Assembly (NCBI GenBank): GCA_937892545.1
Contig: CALAFO010000005.1
Span: 1 to 40,188, forward strand
Direction: 5' to 3'
DNA length: 40,188 nt
Source: Scatosoma sp002474405
GTDB taxonomy: Bacteria > Bacillota > Clostridia > Christensenellales > Borkfalkiaceae
Part shown: one piece after another, positions 32,319 to 38,171 of the stretch
How positions within the stretch are numbered: the first letter of the stretch is position 1
Layout of the letters: each line of letters begins with the position of its first letter
Position numbers and translations under genes: made by a program
Notes under the pieces: model-generated
The model's database searches: none
Told to the model about the DNA's origin: nothing
The model's input: only the letters and a program-made list of their open reading frames with translations

Positions 32319-33313
32319 TATTTCACCTCGACAAATTTGCCATTTACGAGCTTATAAAACGTATCTGCTTTTATTCTTATGCCGTCTATCTTTTCCGTCT
32401 TTACGCAAACGGGAATATTTGCATGCTCGATGTCGCTGTACTTCCACTCCGAAAGCGTTATCCAAGAACCTATCTTCCCTTTTGCAATCGAATCTTGCCC
32501 AGCACAGCAAATAACAGCGTATTTACCTTTGCTTGCTATCTTCGCGTAATTGCCGCTACTGCCTATCTGCGCGTAATTGCCGCTACTGCCTATCTTCGCG
32601 TAATAGCCGCTACTGCCTATCTTCGCGTAATTGCCGCTACTGCCTATCTTCGCGGAGTCGCCGCTACTGCCTATCTTCGCGTAATAGCCGCTACTGCCTA
32701 TCTGCGCGTAATTGCCGCTACTGCCTATCTTCGCGTAATTGCCGCTACTGCCTATCTTCGCGGAGTCGCCGCTACTGCCTATCTGCGCGGAGTCGCCGCT
32801 ACTGCCTATCTGCGCGTAATTGCCGCTACTGCCTATCTGCGCGTAATTGCCGCTACTGCCTATCTTCGCGGAGTCGCCGCTACTGCCTATCTGCGCGGAG
32901 TCGCCGCTACTGCCTATCTGCGCGTAATTGCCGCTACTGCCTATCTGCGCGGAGTCGCCCGAATTTCCAATAACATTTGACTTTTTATCGTTTTCGGTCT
33001 TTTCAAATTCAAAACTCGCCGCCGCCTCTATAAAGTTCGCAAAAGACAGCTTTGCGCCGATTTTCAATTTCTTCGAGCAAAACTTCTTATTATCGTCCGT
33101 TACAGGCTCGTCCAAAGCTTCAACCACGGCAAAATCGGGAAAATTTCCGTTATCATCAATAAGCGGATAATAGTCCAGCACGTCGAACGGATTTTTGCAA
33201 AAATGCATTCCCTTGCAGCAAATAATCGCTTCAGGCTCTTCAAACACCGTGTTCTCGGCGTATTGCTTGCCGAGACAAATCATACCCTTGTTAAAAGCTT
33301 TAAATCCTTTCAT
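32318..33313 (-). CDS. DUF7666-like protein with 9-residue repeat array, 331 aa
   Basis: ATG 33313 (MKGFKAFNKGMICLGKQYAE) is set by overlap with the upstream stop and GGGAG before it. Residues 1-115 and the final 75 (WITLSEWKYSDIEH, FYKLVNGKFVEVK) match a phage protein type with central repeats that I recognise. The centre holds about 17 repeats, 15 of them exactly I-G-S-S-G-x-x-A-x, varying only in NY/DS/YY and Q/K. A beta-solenoid stack is likely. Function unknown. Confidence 0.8.
   Translation of the reverse strand: MKGFKAFNKGMICLGKQYAENTVFEEPEAIICCKGMHFCKNPFDVLDYYPLIDDNGNFPDFAVVEALDEPVTDDNKKFCSKKLKIGAKLSFANFIEAAASFEFEKTENDKKSNVIGNSGDSAQIGSSGNYAQIGSSGDSAQIGSSGDSAKIGSSGNYAQIGSSGNYAQIGSSGDSAQIGSSGDSAKIGSSGNYAKIGSSGNYAQIGSSGYYAKIGSSGDSAKIGSSGNYAKIGSSGYYAKIGSSGNYAQIGSSGNYAKIASKGKYAVICCAGQDSIAKGKIGSWITLSEWKYSDIEHANIPVCVKTEKIDGIRIKADTFYKLVNGKFVEVK
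32533..32967. repeat. Near-identical 27-bp tandem repeat array, coding
   Basis: About 16 copies of a 27-base unit, identical even at silent positions (the GSSG codons are always GGC AGT AGC GGC). Only two spots differ: AAT-TAC, GAC-TCC or TAT-TAC, and CAG or AAG. This is recent amplification or gene conversion rather than old divergence. Confidence 0.9.
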
Positions 33314-33450
33314 AACTTCACGCTCCCGTTTATTATCATGCCGACGACGAATATCGCCGCCAGGATTGCCCAAACGCATAATTGCTTTAATAAGCCTTTA
33401 AACGTCGGGCGTGGTTGTTTGTTTCCGTACTCTAAAAATTCGTCTTTCAT
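33310..33450 (-). CDS. Small single-segment membrane protein, 46 aa
   Basis: ATG 33450 follows AAAGGAGAAAAGG, and the stop overlaps the next start as ATGA. The product begins MKDEFLEYGNKQPRPTFKGL and has one hydrophobic helix (CVWAILAAIFVVGMII, about 25-40). An early phage membrane peptide of unknown role. Confidence 0.7.
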   Translation of the reverse strand: MKDEFLEYGNKQPRPTFKGLLKQLCVWAILAAIFVVGMIINGSVKL

Positions 33451-33466
33451 TTCCTTTTCTCCTTTT

Positions 33467-33580
33467 TTAATTTTTTTTTAAGTTCGGATATATTTCAAAA
33501 AGTCGTTTAACAACTTCTTCTTGCTCTGTTTTGGTTAAGTTCTTCATTTCCTCGTTTAAGATATTAAGGAATCTGTTCAT
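33467..33580 (-). CDS. First early gene, short charged peptide, 37 aa
   Basis: The frame MNRFLNILNEEMKNLTKTEQ ends at TAA 33467-33469. It starts about 60 bases after the early promoter -10 and has no clear RBS. Helical and charged. Probably real because it fills the space between promoter and next RBS, but translation is uncertain. Confidence 0.5.
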   Translation of the reverse strand: MNRFLNILNEEMKNLTKTEQEEVVKRLFEIYPNLKKN

Positions 33581-33623
33581 TTAAATTTTGATTTGTGGTC
33601 GTTTATGTTTTATCTTGCATATG

Positions 33624-33696
33624 AACAACTTGTGTACTCATTATATTACACATCTTGTTCCTATGTCAAGCGTTTTTACACACTTTGTACTATAAT
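33624..33696. promoter_or_regulatory. Lysis-lysogeny switch: divergent promoters and three operators
   Basis: The early promoter (minus strand) has TTGACA (33669-33664), an 18-base spacer and TATAAT (33645-33640). The opposite promoter has TATAAT at 33691-33696. A 13-base motif TACACA-NN-TTGTW occurs three times: 33677-33689, 33647-33659 (inside the early spacer) and, inverted, 33624-33636. Repressor binding would block the early promoter and touch its own. Confidence 0.8.
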
Positions 33697-33704
33697 TTTT
33701 TATC

Positions 33705-33911
33705 ATGAATATTTTTCGTCAAAGATTAAGAGAGCTTAGGCTCGAAAAAGGTTTACGTCAAATTGACGTTGCTAACGGTATAGGCGTAACTTTACGCGCT
33801 ATTTGCAATTATGAAGCAGGAACGCGAGAACCGTCGCTTGATATGCTTATTATGATATGTCGCTTTTTAGAGACCGATCCAAATTACATTTTGGGTTTCT
33901 CAGACTATTAA
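33705..33911 (+). CDS. XRE-family repressor (CI-like), 68 aa, leaderless
   Basis: It begins MNIFRQRLRELRLEKGLRQI and is a single HTH domain (DVANGIGVTLRAICNYEAG) with no C-terminal oligomerisation or protease domain. TATAAT ends 8 bases before the ATG, so the message would start one or two bases before it, as for lambda cI from PRM. The three TACACA-NN-TTGT sites next to it are its likely operators. Its 3' end overlaps the next gene by 62 bases. Confidence 0.8.
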   Translation: MNIFRQRLRELRLEKGLRQIDVANGIGVTLRAICNYEAGTREPSLDMLIMICRFLETDPNYILGFSDY

Positions 33912-34101
33912 GAGCAGCGTCAATCACTTCTCTTTCCGAACAATCGAACAGCGCGGAAAGAATCAAGATTTGCTCAAGGCTTATGCGTCTTAAACCGTAC
34001 TCATAATTAAATACAGCTCTTAATGTCACGTTTAACGCCGTGGCTGTTTCTTTTACGGTTTTACCGGCGTTTACTCGTAAATCTCTTAAGTTCTCACCCA
34101 T
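33850..34101 (-). CDS. XRE-family HTH protein, 83 aa
   Basis: It begins MGENLRDLRVNAGKTVKETA with an HTH at about residues 12-45 (ALNVTLRAVFNYEYG). The end, including LKSDIS, runs antisense over the last 62 bases of the CI-like gene. RBS AAGGTG precedes ATG 34101. It is co-transcribed with the 75-aa gene from the promoter at 34426-34454. Role may be Cro-like. Confidence 0.75.
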   Translation of the reverse strand: MGENLRDLRVNAGKTVKETATALNVTLRAVFNYEYGLRRISLEQILILSALFDCSEREVIDAALNSLRNPKCNLDRSLKSDIS

Positions 34102-34321
34102 TGCCGCGCACCTTGCCTTTCTCTCGATTATGCTTCATCCAGGCTTTGAGGTCGTTTATATGGCAGACCCCGCGAAGTAAGCCGCCTGTGCTATCCTGGA
34201 AGGCTTTAACCGATTTCATGACCTTGCTTGCCATATCTTCGCCGCACTCCATAAGCACGCGAATATCCGCAGTCCTTATGAACTCTTTTTCTAAGACCTC
34301 TTTCGGGGTTTTTGCAACCAT
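34094..34321 (-). CDS. Small DNA-binding-type protein, 75 aa
   Basis: It begins MVAKTPKEVLEKEFIRTADI. The sequence EFIRTADIRVLMECGEDMAS and a final INDLKAWMKHN resemble excisionase or MerR-like short HTH proteins. RBS AGGAG precedes ATG 34321. It is first in a two-gene minus-strand unit with the 83-aa HTH protein. Confidence 0.7.
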   Translation of the reverse strand: MVAKTPKEVLEKEFIRTADIRVLMECGEDMASKVMKSVKAFQDSTGGLLRGVCHINDLKAWMKHNREKGKVRGNG

Positions 34322-34333
34322 ACTTCGCTCCTT

Positions 34334-34372
34334 TTGTCAAATTTGACAATCGCAACCGATTTGTTGTATAAT
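34334..34372 (+). promoter_or_regulatory. Promoter with perfect 16-bp palindrome at its -35
   Basis: TTGTCAAATTTGACAA (34334-34349) is a perfect palindrome. Its right half provides the -35 TTGACA (34343-34348), and TATAAT lies at 34367-34372 after 18 bases. It faces the 34470 HTH gene. The palindrome is a likely operator for one of the local XRE proteins. Confidence 0.7.
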
Positions 34373-34425
34373 CGGATTTACTAAAAATTTATTTATGCTT
34401 TACACTACGTTTGAGTGGTGATTGT

Positions 34426-34454
34426 ATCTTATCACAACTTTTGCGTGGTGTCAA
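34426..34454 (-). promoter_or_regulatory. Promoter for the 34321-33850 unit
   Basis: On the minus strand TTGACA (34454-34449) and TAAGAT (34431-34426) are 17 bases apart. It crosses the plus-strand promoter at 34343-34372, so the two transcripts overlap at their 5' ends. Transcripts continuing past 33850 would run antisense to the CI-like gene. Confidence 0.55.
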
Positions 34455-34469
34455 GCAATTTGAGGGTAT

Positions 34470-34676
34470 ATGTCAAATAAAATTTCAGAATATCGAAAAA
34501 AACTTAATTTAACACAACCGCAACTTGCCGAAAAAGCAGGAATAACAAGCTATACTATCATTCAACGATATGAAAGCGGACAAAGGATTCCGACCGTTTA
34601 TAACGCTGTTCGTATCGCAAAAGCTTTAAACGCCACTGTGGAAGAGGTATTCCCTATAAATGACAAACAAGATTAA
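34470..34676 (+). CDS. XRE-family HTH protein, 68 aa
   Basis: It begins MSNKISEYRKKLNLTQPQLA, a single HTH with Y-x-x-I-x-x-Y/RYESGQRIPT. RBS GAGGG lies five bases before ATG 34470. Its end overlaps the next gene by 17 bases. It is closely related to the two domains of the following protein, so it looks like one product of a local duplication. Confidence 0.75.
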   Translation: MSNKISEYRKKLNLTQPQLAEKAGITSYTIIQRYESGQRIPTVYNAVRIAKALNATVEEVFPINDKQD

Positions 34677-35049
34677 AGAACGGAGAGAAGAGTTAAACCT
34701 TTCTCAAAGACAATTAGCCGATCTTCTCAACGTTTCTTATCAACAAATACAGAAATGGGAAAAATCTGAAAGAATTCCGACAGCCATAAATGCAATCGCT
34801 TTAGCAAGAGCTTTGGATTCATCTGTTGAAAATCTTTTCCCTTCCAATAAATCAAAGGTTATAGCTTTAAAGCAACGCCGGCAAGAGTTAAAACTCACTC
34901 AAAAGCAAGTCGCCGAGCGCGCCAATATAGCAGAAAGTACCTATCAAAGATACGAGCGCGGGCAAATTGTTCCGCTTGCTTTTACAGCTGTACACCTTGC
35001 CAAAGCCTTAGAAACAACCGTCGAAGAACTTTATATCGATGAAGAATAA
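34660..35049 (+). CDS. Protein with two fused XRE HTH domains, 129 aa
   Basis: Residues 5-58 form one HTH (RREELNLSQRQLADLLNVSY), and residues 68-124 form a second (RRQELKLTQKQVAERANIAE), with little linker between. The second is strikingly like the 63-aa protein at 35031 (IAESxYQRYE). A covalent dimer of repressor heads could bind two half-sites on its own. Convergent with the next gene and overlapping it by 19 bases. Confidence 0.8.
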   Translation: MTNKIKERREELNLSQRQLADLLNVSYQQIQKWEKSERIPTAINAIALARALDSSVENLFPSNKSKVIALKQRRQELKLTQKQVAERANIAESTYQRYERGQIVPLAFTAVHLAKALETTVEELYIDEE

Positions 35050-35222
35050 AGCTCCTCTACCGTTGTATTTAACGCCTTAGCAATCTTTAAAGCCATGCTA
35101 ACGCCTGGCTCCATTTTATTGTACTCATATCTCTGATAGGCACTTTCAGCAATGCCTATTTTTTCGGCGATCTCTTTTTGCGTTAAACGCAATTCCTCTC
35201 GCCGTTCTTTTAACTTACTCAT
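35031..35222 (-). CDS. XRE-family HTH protein, 63 aa
   Basis: It begins MSKLKERREELRLTQKEIAE and is a single HTH (IAESAYQRYEYNKMEPG) nearly matching the second domain of the 129-aa protein. RBS AAGGAG lies nine bases before ATG 35222. Only 24 bases separate it from the divergent 35247 gene, so control elements must lie inside coding DNA. Confidence 0.75.
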   Translation of the reverse strand: MSKLKERREELRLTQKEIAEKIGIAESAYQRYEYNKMEPGVSMALKIAKALNTTVEELYSSSI

Positions 35223-35246
35223 CTTTCATTCTCCTTGAGGTAATTT

Positions 35247-35642
35247 ATGGATAAACTTTGTAACATCGAATTTGAAATCTTAGAACAGCTCAGCCGTGAA
35301 GAGGGAGCTGTGGAAACAATCTTTATAACACACGGCATCGAACATTACAACGAAATACTTAACTATTTGCTTTTTAAAGGTTATATTTGGAGCCACGCCC
35401 TTGAAGATAAGGACTTCGAGGTAGGCAAAACAAATATAACTATGCTAACGTTCCCGACGCATTATTTCATCACTCCCGCAGGGCTTGCGGCGTACTATGT
35501 GGAAAAGGAATGCCGCGAAGCAGAAGCCTTGTCAAAAGCGGAACAGTCCGAAGAAAAAAAGAAACATTCAGCTTTCGAAATTATAACGATTTCAATTTCT
35601 GTTTTAGCTCTTGTATCGTCGATTTTATTTCGTTTCTTTTAA
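35247..35642 (+). CDS. Winged-helix-like protein with C-terminal membrane anchor, 131 aa
   Basis: It begins MDKLCNIEFEILEQLSREEG. The N-terminal 75 residues look like a small winged helix (ILNYLLFKGYIWSH, FITPAGLAAYYVE). A charged helix and one membrane segment follow near the C-terminus (IITISISVLALVSSILFRFF). RBS TTGAGGTAATTT. Tail-anchored proteins of this type sense or report at the membrane in some elements. The role here is unknown. Confidence 0.7.
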   Translation: MDKLCNIEFEILEQLSREEGAVETIFITHGIEHYNEILNYLLFKGYIWSHALEDKDFEVGKTNITMLTFPTHYFITPAGLAAYYVEKECREAEALSKAEQSEEKKKHSAFEIITISISVLALVSSILFRFF

Positions 35643-35997
35643 GGAATTTAACAACGTTTGCAGGTGTTTTGTCTATTTTTCTTACTTGAAAATTGATACG
35701 ATTTCCATATGATTCGTTAAGCTTTAAAAGCTCGGTTAATAAGCAAGCTTTCGAAGTATAATCGTTGCCCGCGTTAGCGATAAAATTCGCCATTTTAACC
35801 GTCATATCGCCGTATAAAGCTTTATCAAGGTGCTTGCAACAAAAAGCGTTCACCATAAATTGAGCAAGGTCATTAACCTGTTCTTTCGTTAAAAGCGGGG
35901 AAAGTATTTTAAAAACCGTCTGCACGGTCTTTTCCTTTCCGCGCTCTTCGCCATACGCGACAAAGTCCTGTATGTCTTTTTCAGTCACTTTTATCAT
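35581..35997 (-). CDS. Unknown protein of control region, 138 aa
   Basis: ATG 35997 (MIKVTEKDIQDFVAYGEERG) is spaced seven bases from AAGGAG. The ATG at 36003 is too close. Helical with Cys/His (FMVNAFCCKHLDKAL) and a basic C-terminus. The last 62 bases are antisense to the 131-aa gene. Co-transcribed with the 73-aa HTH gene upstream. Confidence 0.65.
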   Translation of the reverse strand: MIKVTEKDIQDFVAYGEERGKEKTVQTVFKILSPLLTKEQVNDLAQFMVNAFCCKHLDKALYGDMTVKMANFIANAGNDYTSKACLLTELLKLNESYGNRINFQVRKIDKTPANVVKFLKRNEIKSTIQELKQKLKSL

Positions 35998-36008
35998 CGT
36001 CATTCTCC

Positions 36009-36230
36009 TTATTCGCCGAAAATCTCTTCAATCGTCTTGTCGGGGAAAACGTTGCGTTGAATGCGGAACATTTCCGCCGAGTAGAAGCCCGGTGATTTAT
36101 CCGACATTTTATATCTGAACGTTCGTTCTGGCATAAACACCTTTGCGGCTACTTGCCAATATCTCAAATCCCTTTCCATTAAGAGCTTTTGAAGATTTTT
36201 ATATTTAGTTAATTTATAAGGTCTTGCCAT
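36009..36230 (-). CDS. Cro-like HTH protein, 73 aa
   Basis: Start ATG 36230 (MARPYKLTKYKNLQKLLMER) is inferred from the HTH domain boundary. A longer frame to 36383 has Ser/Gly-rich low-quality sequence and no RBS. The HTH (LRYWQVAAKVFMPERTFRYK) is followed by an Ile/Glu helix. A TTGTTGC inverted repeat (36248-36268) lies just upstream. The promoter at 36968-36940 faces this gene across about 700 bases. Confidence 0.65.
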   Translation of the reverse strand: MARPYKLTKYKNLQKLLMERDLRYWQVAAKVFMPERTFRYKMSDKSPGFYSAEMFRIQRNVFPDKTIEEIFGE

Positions 36231-36247
36231 ATACTCGTTATTTGTGG

Positions 36248-36268
36248 TTGTTGCGTTTTTTGCAACAA
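36248..36268. promoter_or_regulatory. Inverted repeat upstream of Cro-like gene
   Basis: TTGTTGC (36248-36254) and GCAACAA (36262-36268) are separated by seven bases. It lies 18 bases before the 36230 start codon and may be an operator or a leader hairpin. A related GTTGCGCAAC palindrome occurs at 36566-36575. Confidence 0.45.
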
Positions 36269-36370
36269 ATGCGGTCAGTGTTTTATTTCCCCACCCCGAG
36301 AGCGAACCCCTCGCAAGAAGTCCGCTCCTGGTAATGATAAGGGGGAATGAAAATGGGTAAGCTAATTTAT

Positions 36371-36399
36371 TTGACAACGGCAATAATTTGCCGTATAAT
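36371..36399 (+). promoter_or_regulatory. Perfect sigma-A promoter with perfect dyad in the spacer
   Basis: TTGACA (36371-36376) and TATAAT (36394-36399) are 17 bases apart, and the spacer is the dyad ACGGCAA TAAT TTGCCGT. The layout is the same as at 736-764 but the dyad differs, so two different repressors could use the same trick. It drives the structured RNA region at about 36406-36848. Confidence 0.85.
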
Positions 36400-36405
36400 A
36401 TACTT

Positions 36406-36848
36406 CTCGGGGAAGTTCTTCCCTTTTGGAAAGACTCCCCGAAATAAAAACCCGAAGTGAGGTGATTATTATGAAGAAGTTATTAAAACTTCTCCTGTTA
36501 CCCCGCTGTTCCTTAGGGCGACGTGCGCTTGCGTCATCGGGGTTCGCGGAACTGTAACCGCGAAAGTTGCGCAACAATACATAGAAGCGGTAAAGGTATT
36601 TTTCTCTGCTTTATGCAAAGGAAATAATTTCCGCCGTGTTTGCGATTAAGTTCTATCGTAGGAGATGAAAACTCCTTAAAAACACCGCCGACGAGGCGAC
36701 GATGAATGGCGCGTTTACGCCTGTGTGTGCCAGGTTTAAACTATTGCCGTAAACGGGCTTTTCGCAAACTGCAAATCGCTAAGGTAAACAAATTCAGGAA
36801 TAGAACGTCGACCACCTTTAAGGAAATCAAGTCGGCGTTTTATTTTTT
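36406..36848 (+). ncRNA. Candidate structured non-coding RNA, about 440 nt
   Basis: Between a perfect promoter and an intrinsic terminator lies GC-richer DNA with many hairpins: 36407-36442 (long stem with CGGGG/CCCCG), 36543-36564 (TTCGCGG/CCGCGAA), 36587-36634 (GCGG...CCGC with inner TATTT/AAATA and CTTT/AAAG), 36664-36676 (AGGAG/CTCCT), 36686-36698 (CGCC/GGCG) and 36713-36755 (GTTTACG/CGTAAAC with CCTG/CAGG). G-U pairs in the terminators favour the plus strand. No long gene exists. The family is not recognised; large phage RNAs such as GOLLD and ROOL are known for comparison. Confidence 0.65.
36471..36557 (+). CDS. Possible 28-aa peptide inside the RNA region
   Basis: An ideal RBS (GAGGTGATT) lies before ATG 36471, and the peptide begins MKKLLKLLLLPRCSLGRRAL with a hydrophobic amphipathic start. 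Just before it, a 35-aa frame (36353-36460, MGKLIYLTTAIICRIIYFSG) ends at the same RBS, but the promoter sits inside that frame. The 28-aa ORF could be a leader peptide or small toxin, or a chance ORF in the RNA. Confidence 0.35.
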   Translation: MKKLLKLLLLPRCSLGRRALASSGFAEL

Positions 36849-36895
36849 CGATAAACCGTCGGCTGATTTTGGAAATTAAATCGGCGTTTTATTTT
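36804..36895 (+). terminator. Two intrinsic terminators ending the RNA region
   Basis: AACGTCGAC (36804-36812) pairs with GTCGGCGTT (36831-36839) through 9 pairs (one G-U), followed by TTATTTTTT. A second hairpin, GCTGATTT (36862-36869) with AAATCGGC (36878-36885), is followed by TTTTATTTT. Both carry a G-U pair on the plus strand only, so the plus strand is the functional one. Confidence 0.75.
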
Positions 36896-36910
36896 ACACC
36901 TCACGTTTGT

Positions 36911-37014
36911 AAACTCCATTTTTGGAGTTTTACGATATGATTATAACTCCAAATTTTAAGTTTGTCAAGCATTTTACGGCAAAATGTTGCCTTTTTTGGA
37001 GTTTTTTTTATAAT
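36911..37014. promoter_or_regulatory. Divergent promoters with ACTCCA operators
   Basis: A perfect minus-strand promoter has TTGACA (36968-36963), 17 bases and TATAAT (36945-36940). A plus-strand promoter has TTGCCT (36987-36992) and TATAAT (37009-37014), 16 bases apart. The dyad AAACTCCA TTTT TGGAGTTT (36911-36930) and half-sites AACTCCAAA (36945-36953) and TTTGGAGTT (36995-37003) are likely operators for the 37046 HTH protein. The minus promoter points at the structured RNA region, so the two transcripts overlap. Confidence 0.7.
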
Positions 37015-37045
37015 AGAATTAAAGAAAACAAAAAAGGTGATAAAA

Positions 37046-37372
37046 ATGACAGGTAAAGAATTAAACAATTTAAGAAAACAGAAGAAAATTTCGTTTGAAA
37101 AACTCTCCGAATTGTCGGGAATTCCTAAAAGCACAATTGAAAAAGTCCTTTTAGAAATTACTCCACACCCCCGCATAGATACCGTACAAGCCATAAAAGA
37201 GGCTCTGGGCATATCTCCCGAGCCGCAAAACAACGAAATCACCGAAGAGCATTTACAGGCTCTCGGCTTCGATATGGAAGCAATCGGATCGCTTTCCGAA
37301 GAAGATTTACAGCTTATCCGCTCCACGCTTAAAACCCTTGTAACAGAGCTTAAAGACAGAAAGAAAAAATAA
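37046..37372 (+). CDS. XRE-family HTH regulator with acidic C-terminal domain, 108 aa
   Basis: ATG 37046 (MTGKELNNLRKQKKISFEKL) follows AAAAGGTGA. An HTH (LSGIPKSTIEKVLLEITPHP) covers about residues 8-60. An acidic helical part follows (EITEEHLQALGFDMEAIGSL, EDLQLIRSTL) and may mediate dimer or partner contact. It probably controls the divergent ACTCCA promoters just upstream of it. Confidence 0.8.
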   Translation: MTGKELNNLRKQKKISFEKLSELSGIPKSTIEKVLLEITPHPRIDTVQAIKEALGISPEPQNNEITEEHLQALGFDMEAIGSLSEEDLQLIRSTLKTLVTELKDRKKK

Positions 37373-37397
37373 AATGCAAAATATTGCCGCAAAATAC

Positions 37398-37435
37398 TTG
37401 ACAAAATACGCATAATGTATTACAATTGTCATACA
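37398..37435 (+). promoter_or_regulatory. relBE promoter and operator dyad
   Basis: TTGACA (37398-37403), 17 bases and TACAAT (37421-37426) drive the relB gene. The dyad TGTAT T ACAATTGT C ATACA (37416-37435) covers the -10, the usual position for autoregulation by the RelB-RelE complex. Confidence 0.75.
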
Positions 37436-37459
37436 ATATAATATAGGAGATGAAAGACT

Positions 37460-37684
37460 ATGGCGATAACTATGAGAGTTTCCGACAAGGAACAAGCCCT
37501 TATAAAAGAGTTTGCTGCATTATATGGATTAAACGTTTCGGAATATATCCGTAAAGTTGTTATGGAGCGGATAGAAGACGAATTTGATTTAAAAGCATAT
37601 GAGGAAGCTGAAGCGGATTTTCTTAAGAACCCCAAAACTTACAGCTTCCAAGAGGTTATGGACGGCTATGGAAAAGAAAACTAA
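37460..37684 (+). CDS. relB: RelB/DUF6290-type antitoxin, 74 aa
   Basis: It begins MAITMRVSDKEQALIKEFAA, a ribbon-helix-helix DNA-binding domain followed by an acidic segment that would wrap RelE (DEFDLKAYEEAEADFLKNPK). RBS TAGGAGATG precedes ATG 37460. It represses its own operon and neutralises RelE by direct binding. Confidence 0.85.
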   Translation: MAITMRVSDKEQALIKEFAALYGLNVSEYIRKVVMERIEDEFDLKAYEEAEADFLKNPKTYSFQEVMDGYGKEN

Positions 37685-37952
37685 ACGATATAAAGTTTTA
37701 TTTACCGAGAAAGCGAAAAAACAGCTCCATAAACTCGATAAACAACGTTTCATAATAATAATGAACTGGATAGGCAAAAATTTAGAAAACTGCGAAAATC
37801 CGAGACTATTCGGCAAAGCGTTAACGGCAGACCGTTCGGGACAATGGCGATACAGAATCGGCGATTATAGACTGATAACAAGAATTGACGACGAAATGAT
37901 TACCGTGTTTGTTCTTGAAGTAGGTCATCGAAAAAATGTTTACCAAAACTAA
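37668..37952 (+). CDS. relE: RelE-family mRNA interferase toxin, 94 aa
   Basis: ATG 37668 (MEKKTKRYKVLFTEKAKKQL) overlaps the relB end by 17 bases. The YKVLFTEKAKKQLHKLDKQR, FGKALTADRSGQWRYRIGDY and RLITRIDDEMITVFVLEVGH segments are the standard RelE fold. It would cleave mRNA in the ribosome when RelB is lost. It may stabilise the prophage or react to other phages. Confidence 0.85.
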   Translation: MEKKTKRYKVLFTEKAKKQLHKLDKQRFIIIMNWIGKNLENCENPRLFGKALTADRSGQWRYRIGDYRLITRIDDEMITVFVLEVGHRKNVYQN

Positions 37953-37960
37953 AAACAAAA

Positions 37961-37990
37961 AAAGCCGAGGCATTTAACCTCGGCTTAAAA
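37961..37990. terminator. relBE terminator
   Basis: AAGCCGAGG and CCTCGGCTT form a perfect stem around CATTTAA, with flanking A- and T-rich sequence. It lies 10 bases after the relE stop. The region 37991-38382 contains one small minus-strand gene and the integrase-side promoter. Confidence 0.8.
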
Positions 37991-38009
37991 ATACTTATCG
38001 ACTACCCTT

Positions 38010-38156
38010 CTACTTTTCCCTGCCCAAATGAAAAGTATCGCGGATAATGATAAGGATTTTATCGGAATCATCTTTTGGCAACTCGCCAAGCTCTTCGTTA
38101 AGCATATCGATAAAAGATTTTGTCGAATTTTGGGTTTTCCCGTCGAGATGTATCAT
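38010..38156 (-). CDS. Small charged protein, 48 aa, antisense to integrase leader
   Basis: ATG 38156 is preceded by AAGGGAGAAAG. The product begins MIHLDGKTQNSTKSFIDMLN and contains EELGELPKDDSDKILIIIRD. It is divergent from the 38172 promoter and ends before the relBE terminator. No function can be given. Confidence 0.55.
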   Translation of the reverse strand: MIHLDGKTQNSTKSFIDMLNEELGELPKDDSDKILIIIRDTFHLGREK

Positions 38157-38171
38157 TTTTTTCTTTCTCCC

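Noticed and set aside
32533..32967. CRISPR-like array of 27-base repeats
   Set aside because: The repeats touch each other without unique spacers and stay in frame with a protein of 9-residue repeats. No cas gene is present.
36401..36900. Retron, DGR or group II intron RNA
   Set aside because: No reverse transcriptase gene exists in the window and I could not find the conserved intron end or domain V sequences.
36901..37413. 170-aa minus-strand ORF across the 37046 HTH gene
   Set aside because: It is antisense to a clear XRE gene with an RBS and covers the promoter region. Ser/Phe-rich shadow sequence.
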